A DNA stretch of 64,000 nucleotides from positions 136,409,473 to 136,473,472 of the forward strand of contig JAUPFV010000004.1 of NCBI GenBank assembly GCA_036936605.1, in the 5' to 3' direction. Source of the stretch: Limnanthes douglasii subsp. nivea (taxonomy: Eukaryota > Streptophyta > Magnoliopsida > Brassicales > Limnanthaceae). Below the pieces are notes generated by a model. The model saw nothing but the letters and a program-made list of their open reading frames with translations. It ran no database searches and was not told the origin of the DNA. The number at the start of each line of letters is the position of its first letter. The first letter of the stretch is position 1. The position numbers and the translations under genes are program-made. Below, piece by piece: positions 1 through 12,400 of this stretch.

Positions 1-3000
1 TAGATAAAAATAAATTATTAAAGATAGCAAACCAACTGGAATAGGAAAAATATATTATAGAAGATCTTTGTCCATTTGATTGATTTGAACTGCGCCTGCT
101 CAAATGGTTCCTTCCACTTTGCCAAAAATTGATCAGTTGGTTCAGGAAGAAATTAGACACAAACAACCATCATTTTATGGATGCATACTCCCACTAAAAC
201 CAAATAAAAAAGTACTTATATTTATGATAACGAGGATTGTATTGTTATAAAGTAGTGTTATTTGGCTTGGTAGAGGCTACTCACCAGTGCCTCGTTAATC
301 CAACCAATTTAGAAATAGTGTGTAAGTATACTTTGATTATATTATAACTAAAAGCGATAATAATTATCTACATATCTCAGAGCTATCCGAGACGTTCACC
401 AATTTAAGATGGTACAACTTCAAACTAAATGCATTAAAATGTTCATTCGAAGTATGTCTCGTAAATATTTTGGAATATGTGGTTAGAAGACGAGGTATTA
501 AGGATGAACCAGAGTATCTAAAGGAATTGATCTCCATAACATGATTTAAATCCATTAAATAAGTATAATAGTTCACTGAATGCCTAATAGATCTTTCAAA
601 ATTTATCTCTTGAGCCTCAATAAGGGTCATGTTTTATTTGACTTATTAAAAAGAGAAAAAAATATTTTACTAGAACGAATGATTTACCGAGGTTTTCAAC
701 AATATCAAATAATATTTAACGTCAACCACTTTTATTTAAATCACGGGAGGACGACCCTCTACTTTTTACTTAATATTTTTTTAACTGTACAATCAGCGTC
801 ATGCTCGCTCGAGAAAAAATATGATTCAAGGTTCAGTGTACTATATGATTAAGAGTTTCATTTATGCATAAAATTGGTACAATAACGTCGACCTCATGTT
901 ATAATAATGCATATGGTGAATGTGCCCTTATTTTCATATATTAAGACGTGTTTAAATGAAAATTTTCTCCTAATTTACATATGAACGATGGATGAAAATG
1001 GTGTTTATGATTCTTTTATAGGCTCCCAAATGGTAGTTGTTTATAGACAAAATATTTCAAAGCTTTTATTTTAAATATTATTTATACCACTTTCAAATCT
1101 TTGATTTCGTGAAACAATAAGTGTCTATATTTATGTTGTGTAATTAAACCATTATTTTCAATGATTATTTAATTGCTTCATGTTGCATCTTGATTAAACA
1201 ATGTAATTTTCTCCAAAAAAAAATCGAAGTTAACCATACGTACCAATAAAATATTTTAATGTAAAATCAATGCTCTTCATCCACTTAGTGGTCGTGTTTC
1301 ATAAAATCATAAATTTGTTAGTTTTTTCACGTGACAAATGTATCATTACATAAAATTAACCAAGGGATATCGATGTATTCATTTTCTTACGGATAGGCTT
1401 TGGATTCAATTTTTTGGACTTAGTTTATTTCTGAGTTCATGTTAGATCTCCGAATACATTATACACTTTATAAGCCTATACAAATCGATTTTTTTCTCAT
1501 TCATAAGCTTTTGTGTATTTGCACGAACATTTCAGCTAAGTGTCATTGATGTAACATCTATGTTGTTTTTAGACTTGTTTAAGAGCATTAAGTAACACTA
1601 AGTCTCTATTTATCAAAATAACAATTGATTGTTCAATCAAGTTCTGTTTTATCAATGAGTATAAAAAATATAATATCAATTTCAAGTTATAAACTTTCTC
1701 ACCTAAGATGAACACAAATAAGACATCGGAAGCCAACCTGGTTGAGGTTACTCTAACAAATTCTTACATATACATTTGGTATCTTATTATCTTATAGGTG
1801 ATATCCATTATTAACATTTTTGAAAAATACCCACAACAAATCTACACTAACTGGGTGTCAAAGAAAATATCTCTAACCACATCACTTTTATCTCCAGTGG
1901 ACCTATGTCATTCAAAATAATTTAACATTTTTAGTTTAGCTATAAATAACAACAACTATCATCGACTTTCTTAATAAACTGATATTTTTGTCGAGCGTTG
2001 TATACCATGCATATGGCCGACAATTTTTCAATGCTAAATATTTCAACATCTTCAAATTATATCTAAGGCAAGCTATATTTGTGGTAAGTTGATATACAAA
2101 CTCTAACTTGAGTTGCAATAAATTTTATTGTATTTTGACATTGGATGTTTGTGCTTCCCGCTTATAATCTTTAGGAACCAATGATCTCGACCGACCAATT
2201 TTTTTTGCTTGAAATAACATCCATACTCTTTTTCAGTTGAGTTTCTTTCAAATCCTTTTAATCAACCTATCTTGTTTTGTAAACTTCATATCACTCCCTT
2301 CAAAGGTTAATCGTAGAGTTACTCTGCATTTTCCAGCACCGTCATGTTTTAATACAATAAAAGGTATGTGTTTCTCTATGGATTCTCTTAACCCACTCCC
2401 ACAATTTATTTATTCTATAATGAGATATTATGAAAAATAAATAACTAAAATTGTGAACTTATTCAATTTCAACTTGATCCATATAATTTTTCTTCTAAAG
2501 TAAGATATTACATAAGTCAAAATAAAAATCGAAACATTAGAAGATATAAATTTATCTATATTATGTAAATGTATGCTAAAAATGCATATAAAAAAACATT
2601 AACAATTGTACTAAATATATTAAAAGTTCTATATTGTTAGAATCATAATATCTACCAAATACAGTCAATATTTATATAAATTTAACACCAAAATATCAGT
2701 ACTTTATCAAGTATTTTGGGTAAAAAGCACCACAGGATTTCATGTTTTCCATTTGTAACAAGTTATTCGCTATTATTTGTCCGTGTAATAAACCGACATT
2801 TCGTTTCAAAAAATAGAACAAACAAATCTGTATTGACCGTAGTCCATTTAAAAAAACAGAACAAACAAGTCTTTATTGACCACCGTCCATTTTTTCTACC
2901 ATAAATGTGATAGTAGTAAAAAAATTAAAATTAATTTTAACATACTCTAATCCAAACTCGACCCAAACTACCAAATAACCCGGTTCGGCCCACCTAATAA

Positions 3001-3121
3001 CCCACCAATTTTAATAAAAAATTAATTGTCCCTATGCTATAATAACCCACCCACACCAACTTCACACATATATCGTCAAACTTTGTATCATTTAACCGAC
3101 GAATCGACGTCGGACTATTAT
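1..3121. other. AT-rich intergenic stretch, no gene recognised
   Basis: Short open frames here (for example 364-630 minus and 580-852 plus) have no recognisable motif, no plausible splice continuation and a composition like the surrounding noncoding DNA. The only structure I see is a short tandem duplication near 2808-2893. The block ends at the target-site duplication of the hAT-like element that starts at 3130. Confidence 0.6.
2808..2893. repeat. Two-copy tandem repeat of about 42 bp
   Basis: Two successive units share the pattern A-rich run, then ACAAACAA, TATTGACC and GTCCATTT. The copies differ at a few positions. It lies in otherwise featureless AT-rich DNA and no function is suggested. 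Confidence 0.6.
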
Positions 3122-3930
3122 AACACAACTAGAGGTGACAAACGGTTCAAACCGCGAATCGTCAAAACCGTTTAACAGAGAACCGCGGTTTGCGGTCCTG
3201 GCGGTTTGCTCTTTATGCGTTCTGCCGGTTTGCGGTCCTAATGCTTTGCGGTTTACAGTTTTAATGGGCCAGTTTCGCAGTTTACCCACAAGTTTACCCA
3301 CCAGAAAAACCATTTAGGCACCGTTTATCAAAATATTTTATAATATTATTTAAAATTAATTTGTAAGTGTTAATTGAATCTAATTTCAATAATTGAGATA
3401 TGTACAATATAAACGAGTTAATTATACTATTTAATGTATTTTAATTTAAATACTATATCATTTTAATCGAAATTCTATAATAAAGCAATTACATTCTATA
3501 AAAAATAATTGTAATATGATTTTGATATGTTGATTATATTATATATCTAAGATATTTTATTTAATATTAGGTAGATATTAAAGAAAATATATACATCTAA
3601 TTGTATTTTGATTACAACTTTCAATATTATTGAAAATATTTTTAAAATTATAAAATTAATAATTTGATTATCTTAAACAAGATATCGTAAACAATATAAT
3701 TGTAATATGACTTGTATATTTGTAATATGACTTGTATATTGTTTGATTATATTTAGATATTTAAGATATTTTATTTAATATTAGGTACATATTAAATAAT
3801 ATATACCTATTAGATATATAATTGGATTCTTATTATAAATTATTAGGTAGTTCTTTAAATCTTCCAAGCTTAAAGTGTATATGTTTAGATGATTTAAATA
3901 GTTTACAGCTATTATTTTTCCCTAATAGTT

Positions 3931-4130
3931 CGAATTCCCTATTTATAATAGTTCGAAGAAAAACTGGATTTAAAAAAAAAAATAGTTCGAAGTCCCTATT
4001 TATTGAGTTATAATTTTTTTTTAAATAATAGTTCGAATTCCCTATTTATTTAGTTTTTTAAAATATTAGTTCGAAATCCTATATATAGAGTTTTTATTTT
4101 TTTTAAATAGTTCAAATTGCATACTTATAA
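3931..4130. repeat. Array of six AGTTCGAA-type repeats inside the hAT element
   Basis: The phrase AGTTCGAATTCCCTATTTAT recurs with variation at about 3931, 3950, 3983, 4030, 4067 and 4108, separated by AT-rich spacers of 20 to 47 bp. The core TTCGAA is palindromic. The last copy is degenerate (AGTTCAAATTGC). The array sits just upstream of the element's promoter region. Confidence 0.7.
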
Positions 4131-4212
4131 AAATAAACAGTCGTAGATGACGTTAGCAAATGACGTCATCCGTGACGTCACCCATGTGGATGGTCCGCAC
4201 GGTCCAAAGTGA

Positions 4213-4376
4213 AACGGCTAGTTAATTTAACTAGCCGTTGTTTTCATCCGGGACATCCGGACAGCTGCAACAGCTAGTTAAATTAAACTAGCCGTAGCGG
4301 TCCGGGGCATCCGGACATTTTTTTTTCTAAATTTTTGAATTTTTTTATGGGTCTCCCCTATAAATAGAGGAGACCC
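4213..4376 (+). promoter_or_regulatory. Promoter of the hAT element with palindromes and a TATA box
   Basis: A near-perfect palindrome lies at 4213-4239: arm AACGGCTAGTTAA, one spacer base, then its exact complement. A second, imperfect copy is at 4269-4295. The phrase ACATCCGGACA recurs three times, at about 4250, 4308 and 4393. A TATA box (TATAAATA, 4359-4366) is flanked by 8-nt inverted arms GGGTCTCC (4349-4356) and GGAGACCC (4369-4376), so it sits in a potential hairpin loop. The first ATG downstream is at 4588. The layout suggests a real plus-strand promoter owned by the element. Confidence 0.65.
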
Positions 4377-4587
4377 CAACTCCAAACTCACACATCCGGA
4401 CATTTTTTTTCTCTAAATATACTCTACATCTCTCTAAATCTCTCTACTTATTCTAGAATTTCTATAAAACTCTACTTTCTTATTTTACATATTGTAGTTC
4501 TACTTTCGAAATAGTTAGATTTTTTTTCTGAAAAATAATTGTTATTAGTTTTTATTAGTTATTATTTGTGATTATCCCAAATTCTCA

Positions 4588-5044
4588 ATGGCGTTTTATG
4601 GCTTCAACAACAGGTTAAGCCAAGCAACTCCGAAAAATGATTTTTTCGGAATTTTCTTCCCTTATGATGTCTCATCCACCCGAGAGGGATCCGATCACAC
4701 AACGCGTCAAATCTGCCACTGCACCTACGAATATGAGTAAGACCGTCAAACAAACTTTTAGTTTCAAGATAACCGATAAGGAGAGACGAAGCGTCAAACC
4801 TGCCAGTACTACATGTACGACTTTGAGTAAGACCGCCAAACAAACTTTTAGTTCCAAAATGGTCGACAAGGTGACACGAAGTGTCAAACACCCGACTATA
4901 ACTAAGAGTAAGACCATTGTTCCTAAACAAAGTCTTAGTACGAAGACGAAGATGGTCGATTTGATTGTTGTTGTGTTAAGTAAGGTTAATCGTAAGACTC
5001 GAGGACAAGTTTTGGGAGATCCTTTACAAATTGCTTACTGTTGA
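4588..5044 (+). pseudogene. Unrecognised ORF of the hAT element with internal repeats, probably frameshifted
   Basis: An ATG at 4588, about 220 bp after the TATA box, opens a frame beginning MAFYGFNNRLSQ that soon stops. The long frame from 4637 to 5044 (135 codons) is in a different phase. This second frame is rich in Lys, Ser and Thr and carries three units of about 30 residues containing SKTxKQTFS and TDK/VDK, encoded by tandem DNA repeats of about 93 bp. I recognise no family, no BED zinc finger and no hAT dimerisation motif. It may be a relic of a first exon that expanded internally. A function cannot be assigned. Confidence 0.4.
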
Positions 5045-5229
5045 GAAACTTTTGCGTCTTAAAAAAGTGGCTAGCGACAAGAGACTAAAAAATGTATTTT
5101 AGATTTTGTATTTTAATTTGAAATCATTTGTACAACTCCTTCCCGCAAGAGTATAAATTGTGAACGGCTAAATAAAAAAAAATATCTTTTATTATAATAA
5201 AGAGTTGTACTATCAAATAATTATAAGAT

Positions 5230-6290
5230 AACATTTTTATTAAAATAATAATAATAACAACATAACTTTTTATATTATATATTTTAATATAATTTGTAAT
5301 ATTTTAGCATGATAAAATCTGATTTAGGTTTAAAAAATAATAAATAACACTTGTAATATTTAAAACCAAATCACAATAATAATATTCAAAATGTAATATT
5401 AAAATTATAACAATATAACTTGTAATCTTTTACCATCATAAAATCTGATTTTGGTTTAAAAAATAATCCAAATCACAATAATAATATTCAAAATGTAATA
5501 TTAAAATTATAACAATATAACTTGTAATCTTTTACCATCATAAAATACGGTTTTGGTATAAAAAATAATAAATAACAATTGTAATATTTAAAACCAAATC
5601 ACAATAATAATATTCAAAATGTAATATTAAAATTATAACAATATAACTTGTAATCTTTTACCATGATAAAATATGGTTTTGGTTTAAAAAATAATAAATA
5701 ACAATTGTAATATTTAAAACCAAATCACAACAATAATATTCAAAATGTAATATTAATATTATAACAATATAACTTGTAATCTTTTACTATGATAAAATAT
5801 GGTTTTGGTTTAAAAAATAATAAATAACATTTGTAATATTTAAAACCAAATCACAATAATAATATTCAACATGTAATATTAAAATTATAACAATATAACT
5901 TGTAATCTTTAGCATGATAAAATCTGATTTTGGTTTAAAAAATAATAAATAACACTTGTAATATTTAAAACCAAATCACAATAATAATATTCAAAATGTA
6001 ATATTAAAGTTATAACAATATAACTTGTAATCTTTTACCATGATAAAATATGATTTTGGTTTAAAAAATAATAACAAACACTTGTAATATTTAAAATCAA
6101 ATCACAATAATAATATTCAAAATGTAATAATAACATAATTAATATTTAAATATAACTTGTAATCTTTTATCATGATAAAATATGATTTTAGTTTAAAAAA
6201 TAATAACAAACACTTTTAATATTTAAAACCAAATCACAATAAATATATTCAAAATATAATAATTACAACACTTAAAATATTAATAACCAA
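5230..6290. repeat. AT-rich tandem array, about 128-bp units, about eight copies
   Basis: The unit is marked by AACTTGTAATCTTTTACC, then TTTTGGTTTAAAAAATAAT, then CAAATCACAATAATAATATT. Copies of the first marker lie near 5410, 5511, 5637, 5767, 5889, 6018 and 6145, so spacing is mostly 122-130 bp, with one shortened unit of 102 bp. It lies wholly inside the hAT element. A degenerate array of the same family occurs at 19535-19985. Confidence 0.85.
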
Positions 6291-6587
6291 AACAAATTAA
6301 TACTAACAAAAATGTAATAATAATTTTATAATCATATACAATATCTCAATATTTTTTAAATGATTTTGGTTATTTATAATATTTACAAATAAACCGCGGT
6401 TTGCAGTCCTAAAGGTTTGCTGCGGTTTGAGGTCCTTGCGGTTTATTCCTTATGCGGTTCCGGCGGTTTGCGGTCCTTACGATTTACAGATCTAATGGAC
6501 CAGTTAAATGGTTTACCCGCCGGTTTACAAACAGTTATTCAGCTTTTAACCGCGATTCCAGAACCATTTGCCACCTCTAAATACAAC

Positions 6588-7080
6588 CAAGATGAAATCG
6601 ACATGATCGGTTAAATACAATGTTTAGTATATCCATAAATTCCCCTCCCCGTTTGTCTTGTTGGTTACGGACAGAGTAGGAACCGATGTGCTCCATGGTT
6701 CGATACTGAGCTATACACTATTAGCTTATTATCTATTTAATATTTAGCTAATGTTTGATATTCAGATTAGCTGACTTATTCTAAAACTTATTATATAATT
6801 AATATTTAAATCTAAATTTGCCTCTATAATGTATATACGTGGAAGTAATATAGATTTATATTATAGATATGTAAATAGATTTATATTATATCCATATTAC
6901 GCATTAGATTTTATTGTAGGTATATTTGAACAGATTACTTTAATATATATATATATATAATAATATATTTATATTATTTTAATATAAATATATTTTTTAT
7001 TTTTTATTATATATTAGATACACATCTATATTATTTTAAATATATATTATTTATAATATAAATCTATGTTATTTTAATAC
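6588..7080. other. AT-rich intergenic spacer between the hAT element and the LTR retrotransposon
   Basis: No gene or repeat boundary is recognised apart from TA-rich runs around 6945-7080. It ends with AATAC (7076-7080), the 5-bp left target duplication of the Gypsy element. Confidence 0.6.
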
Positions 7081-7489
7081 TGATAAGAAGGAAATGAGAA
7101 TATAGGTGGGTAACATGTAATTTAGCCCACAAATAAGGTCAAGGGCTATGTATTTAGTGGCTAAGGACTAAGGTAAAGCACATATAAAAAATGAGGGACT
7201 TAGATGATAGTCCCCTAGAACTTGATTGTAAATAGTCAAATAGTGGGTTAAGAAATCCATTCTTATGATGGTAAACATGTAATTTCACCATCTACCACAT
7301 TTACTATATAAAGGACATTCCCTTTTGGGGAAAGGGGTCAATGATTGATCAATAGTTGCGACATTTATTCCTTTTGTCTCTTCCATTTATAGTAATTCAC
7401 TGTCACGTCACACGAATATTCTCTAGTCCGATCCATTCGCACGAACATCTTCGCTCATGAGTCTCACTAAATATTCTCATAGCTCATCA
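7081..7489 (+). repeat. 5' LTR of the Tat-type element
   Basis: It starts TGATAAGAAGG and ends AGCTCATCA, so it has TG and CA termini. A TATA-like TACTATATAAAGGACA lies near 7301-7316. Compared with the 3' LTR it lacks a 6-bp duplication (TTCACTG) near 7400. Confidence 0.92.
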
Positions 7490-7490
7490 G

Positions 7491-7508
7491 TGGCGCCGTC
7501 TGTGAGAA
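7491..7508 (+). promoter_or_regulatory. Primer-binding site
   Basis: TGGCGCCGTCTGTGAGAA begins one base after the 5' LTR. TGGCGCC-type primer sites are the common form in plant Gypsy elements. I do not assign the exact tRNA. Confidence 0.8.
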
Positions 7509-7565
7509 CCGTTTGGTACCCAGAATTAATTTTCTAAAACCTTGAAAACTAAAAGCAAAAAAAAT

Positions 7566-9410
7566 ATGGATACAGAAATGCGTGGAGAGATCGAGACTAA
7601 TCCGACCAAAAATTTAGTTGGCATCGAGTCTGGAGACCATCTGATGGAAGAGCAGGTCACGAAGGAGGGCAGTGCCCCGAATCGGTGTGTGGAAGAAATT
7701 TTAGAGGAGTCAGTTTTGGTCGCTCGACAAAAAGAGTTGTTGGAAGACATCGAAAGATTAAATGCCGAAAGGGATGCTATGGTGGCAAGCACGAAAAGGG
7801 TCAGATCTGAGGTCTGACAAGAAAAGGTCGAGGCAGACCACATCCAAGATGCTGTTATACCCAAAGAAAGCCGACGCCGGAAAAGCCATCGGCATTCTAA
7901 AATACGTACTAGATCCGAGAAAAAGCATGAGCCATCCGAGTCTAGCGAATATACCTCGTTAAGCTCAGATAATTTTTCTTCTTCGGAGACTGACTCGAGG
8001 TACAAGGTGGATCGAAGGCACAAAGATCCGAGGAAGCATAAGCATGCTCATCGGACTAGCAGGAGAAGGAGTGATTCGAGGAAGAAAGATTATGCTGGCA
8101 AAAGGAAAATGCACTCTGAGGACCATGTTATCACTTGAAAGCAAACTCAATCTGATAGTTATAACCAAGATTACAGAGTCACTAACAACTTTACTTCTCC
8201 AACCGAGGAAAGATTGTACCCTGCCACTAATGACGGTCCGGGAGGGGAGTACGTACAAGATCGAACATAATTGGAGGTCGTCACCTCTCTCCCCGGAAAT
8301 CCTTTCTGGGCACCTTGCATAGTGGTTTGATATTTTTAAGCTAGATAAGTTTGATGAGACTCAGGATCCTGACAACCACATTGAACGGTTCAAGAACTTC
8401 ATGCTTAACTATGATGACGACGACAAGTTGCTGTGTAGAGCTTTCTCTCAGACGTTCAAGAACGCCGCTTCTAAGTGGTACAACCGACTGTCTCAAGGGT
8501 GTATAAAGAATTTTGATATGTTCTGGAGTATGTTCTGACAACACTTCGTCAGAAGCAAGAAATTTCGTGCTAACGGAGATACCATCATTTACTGTCGACA
8601 AAAGATCGGGGAAAGTTTGAAAGAGTATACCAAGCGATTCATCCAAGTCAAGATGGACATGGAGTATTGCGAAGACAAAGTTGCGTTGGCTGCCTTCCGG
8701 ATGGGTCTTCTTCCGGGGCTAATGAAGGATAATGCTGCAGAAACACAAGCGATGACGTTTGGAGCTTTGTTAGACCAGATAGAAAAAAGAATCTTAGTCG
8801 AAGAAATCAGGGCCTCAAAGATAGAATCATGGTCTGAATTCTATCAGGATCTGAACTTAGCCAGAGCATGTATGACAACGGTGAATGTCTGACCACAAGC
8901 TATTCAATCAACTACAATTGTTCGACCGCGGGCTCAGACAGTTCAAGCAATGAACAAGACCCCTCAACGGGCGACTCAGAACCAATAGGATCACCAGGCG
9001 AGATAGGCAGTTCAACAGTATGTCTGACCAGCCTCAAATAGGTGGGTCCGACCAACTCACTATGCTGAATTAAATGAGTGTGTCTCTACGATCTTTAAAA
9101 AGGCACGTGCAAACGTGAACTTCCGCAAACTTTTTCCTCTTCAGACTCTGAGGGAACACAGAAAGAATAAATACTGTTAGTTCCATGACGACATTGGGCA
9201 TCACACTAAGGATTTTGTGGCTTTGAAGAAAGAAGTCCAATACTTGATTAAAAACAGAAAATTGGTTGACTTTCTCAAAAAGAATACCGCACTAGTGCCC
9301 AAACAAGAATTCACTCCGAGACAAGATGATACCATAATGATTTTCGATGTGATTGAAGAAGAATTTCTAGATGTCTTTAATATGGAAACCGAATATCTTG
9401 ATCATGTTTG
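7566..9410 (+). pseudogene. gag region of the Tat-type element, broken
   Basis: It opens with an ATG at 7566 and an acidic N-terminal part. A basic Ser/Arg/Lys-rich stretch follows after an in-frame TGA at about 7815. The capsid-like Retrotrans_gag core lies at about 8320-8880: DKFDETQDPDNHIERFKNF, then KWYNRLSQG, then KIGESLKEYTKRF. It changes frame relative to the start and has a TGA at about 8536. A short zinc-knuckle-like piece (FHDDIGHHTKD, about 9180-9215) is followed by ALKKEVQYLIKNRKL. Stops and frameshifts rule out a working polyprotein. Confidence 0.85.
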
Positions 9411-9489
9411 AGGAGATAATCCCTCGAGGAAAGGTTAGTGAGTTATGTTTATTTTTTGAGTCACTAACAATTTTTGTGGAGATACAGTA

Positions 9490-12400
9490 GCAGGAATATT
9501 GAACTACTCAAGGAAGAGGCATATTGTTAGTCTGGAAACACTGTTGGAGGCGGGTGCCTCATCACACCTTTACCGGAATCCATCACCATTCATTTTCTTT
9601 GAGGATGAAGACATGAGGGAAGTTGATGGTCCGCATGAAGATGTCGTGGTAATCGGAGCAGAGATTGCCGGAAACGAGATAAGAAAATTTTTGATTGACA
9701 CGGGCAGTTCCGCCAATATCATGTTCATGACTACCTACAACAAGATAACCAATCGTCCTACTATCCTACGATCCGACAGATTTATAGTGGGATTTACCGG
9801 TGCGACCGCAGACGTCGTCAGAGAGTTCGAGGGAATGGTAAAGCTGGGCAGGGGACCATTCAAGAAAATAGTGACGGTACTGTTCATCGTAGTAGACGCA
9901 CCTACATCATAAAATGCCATCTTCGGAAGGTCGTGGTTGTCTAAGATGCATGTTATGCCATCCACGGTCCACCAATGTTTGAAGTATGTAGTGGGAAATA
10001 ACATCGGAACTGTAAGATCAAGTCAGAAAATGGCTAGAGAATGCTACAAAGCAGCACTGTCCCCCCAAGCAGTTGAAGCGGATCGGATCCAAAAAAGAAT
10101 AGCAATCAGAGGGGCCTCCTTTGGATTCTGATCCTGTTGATGATCCGAGGGAGTCCCCTGGGTTCATGGTCCCTGATGAAGACTTCGAGGATCACGCGTT
10201 TGGCCCTAGAAAATTTTTAAGATAGGAACAAGATTATCGCCTGAGGTAAAAGAACGCTTAATCAGATTTTTTTCGACCAAGTTACATCTATTTGCATGGT
10301 GTACAGAGGACGTTACATGAGTACCAGAAGAAATCATCTATCACCGATTGGCTATTCGGAACAGTGTACGACCGATAATTCAGAAGCGAAGATTATTTTC
10401 CCAAAAAAAATTGAAGCGATAATGGTAGAAGTAGACCGTTTAATGAAAGTGGGCTACATCCGCAAATCACAATATCCGTTATGGACCGTCAACCCGGTCT
10501 TAGTAAAGAAGAAGAACGACAAATTGCGGATGTGTGTAGACTTTACTGATTTGAATAGGGCCTGCCCTAAAGATCCTTTCTCGGTTCCAAGAATAGATCA
10601 ACTTGTGGATTCGACATCCGAAAATCGTTTACTGTCCTTTATGGATGTGTATGCTGGATACAATCAAATCCGGATGGACCTGAGGGATCAGGAGAGCACA
10701 ATTTTCATCACTGGAAGAGGCCTACATTGCTACCGAGTCATGCCATTCAGACCAAAGAATGTGGGGGCAACATACCAGCGGTTAGTGAACAAGGCATTCG
10801 AAAGTAAGATTGGCAGAAATGTGGAAGTATATATTGATGACATATTAGTCAAAATCTTAAGAGATGAAGACCATTTGGCTGACCTAGAAGAAAGTTTTGC
10901 TAATCTGGCTAAAATAAATCTCAAGTTGAACTCAGAAAAGTGCACGTTTGGAGTAAGATCTGGAAAATTCTTAGGCTACATAGTCAGTGAGCAGGGCATC
11001 GAAGCAGATCCGGTGCAGTTAAATGCCTTATGTACTATGGATCTGCCTAGAACTATCAAGGAGGTGCAAATTTTAACTAGAAGGTTGGCTGCTTTAAACA
11101 GATTCATATCCAGGTCGTCAGACAAGTGTGCTCCTTTTTTCCAAGTGCTAAGGAAAGTGAACCGATTCGACTGGACTCAAGAATGTTTCAATGCTTTCAA
11201 TCAAATCAAACAACATATTTCATCCCCGGAAATACTGACAAAGCCAAATCCGGGGGATAAGTTGTTCTTATACTTTATAGTATCCGACTTTGTAGTCAGC
11301 TCGGTTTTAGTCTGAGAAAAATCAAGCCTTCAAAGACCAGTTTATTACGTAAGCAAAAGTCTTTTAGATGCAGAAAAGAGATACATCAAGTTAGAAAAGC
11401 TAGCACTTGCTCTAGTAACATCGGCTCGAAAGATGAGGCCCTACTTCCAAGCTCACACGGTGGTGGTACATACATATTTTCCTTTGAAAAATATGTTACA
11501 AAGACCCGATGTATCTGGAAGGGTGACTAAGTGGTCGGTAGAACTTGGGGATTTCGATATCGATTTTGAACCACGAACGACGATTCAAAGCGCAGGCGCT
11601 ACCTGATTTTTTAGTGGAATTTCATTCTGACAGAGACATTGTGGACATGGAAGAATAAAAATCCGAATCTGAGAGGCAAGTCCAAACCGATGGGGGTTCC
11701 AGCTCATCCGGATATGGAGCAAGTGCGTAATTAACTTCCCCGGATGGCATCACAATATATCAAGAAATTCGACTCGATTTTCAAGCATCAAACAATAAGG
11801 CAGAGTATGAGGCAGCCTTGGCCGGATTACAACTTGCAAAGATTTGTGGGGCTAAACGGGTCAAGTTGATCAGTGATTCTCAACTTCTGGTTAGCCATGC
11901 CCTCGGACGTTCGGAAGCAAGAAAATATCATCTGGTGAAGTATCTAAGAATTTTGAAATCTCTAGCCCTGGAGTTCGAAGATGTCCGATTTGAACACGTT
12001 CACAGGGCAGGAAACTCATTGGCTAATTCATTGGCCAAGGCATCTTACTCAGAGGAGTATCCATGGATAGTGACACAAGAAAATCCGTCTATAACCAAAG
12101 GATCCAAAGCAAGGGAAGGTAGCATCGAAGCATTCTAGATATCCACAGCTTTAACAAAATATTGGAGAAGCGAGATACAAGTTTTTTAGTCCATGACACG
12201 TTGCCTGTTGACAAATTCAGAGACAAGAGAATACACTTAAAGGCCTACGGATATGTCGTCCTCGGAGATGTGTTGTATAAACGATCTTTTAGTCGCCCCT
12301 TACTTCGCTGCTTAGGGAAGGATGAATCACAGCTAATACTCTCCGAACTGCATGACAGGGAAGGCTCTGCGCACTGCGGATACAAAACATTGAGACAAAA

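Larger units (their letters stand above)
3130..6579. mobile_element. hAT-like DNA transposon, 3.45 kb, with 8-bp target duplication
   Basis: The left end starts TAGAGGTGACAAACGGTT and the right end, read inward on the minus strand, starts TAGAGGTGGCAAATGGTT, giving 16 of 18 matching terminal positions. The flanks are AACACAAC (3122-3129) and AATACAAC (6580-6587), an 8-bp duplication with one difference, as expected for hAT transposition. Both termini are rich in GGTTTGCGG/AACCGC motifs, like the subterminal transposase-binding repeats of hAT elements. Inside are a TTCGAA array, a promoter region with palindromes, a small ORF with internal repeats and a 128-bp tandem array. I see no hAT transposase domain, so it is probably non-autonomous. 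Confidence 0.85.

Noticed and set aside
364..852. Two short overlapping frames near the left edge
   Set aside because: No motif, no splice context, and composition like the surrounding noncoding DNA.
5230..6290. CRISPR-like array of regular repeats
   Set aside because: Units are contiguous AT-rich tandem repeats without unique spacers, in a plant DNA transposon. There are no cas genes and no prokaryotic context.
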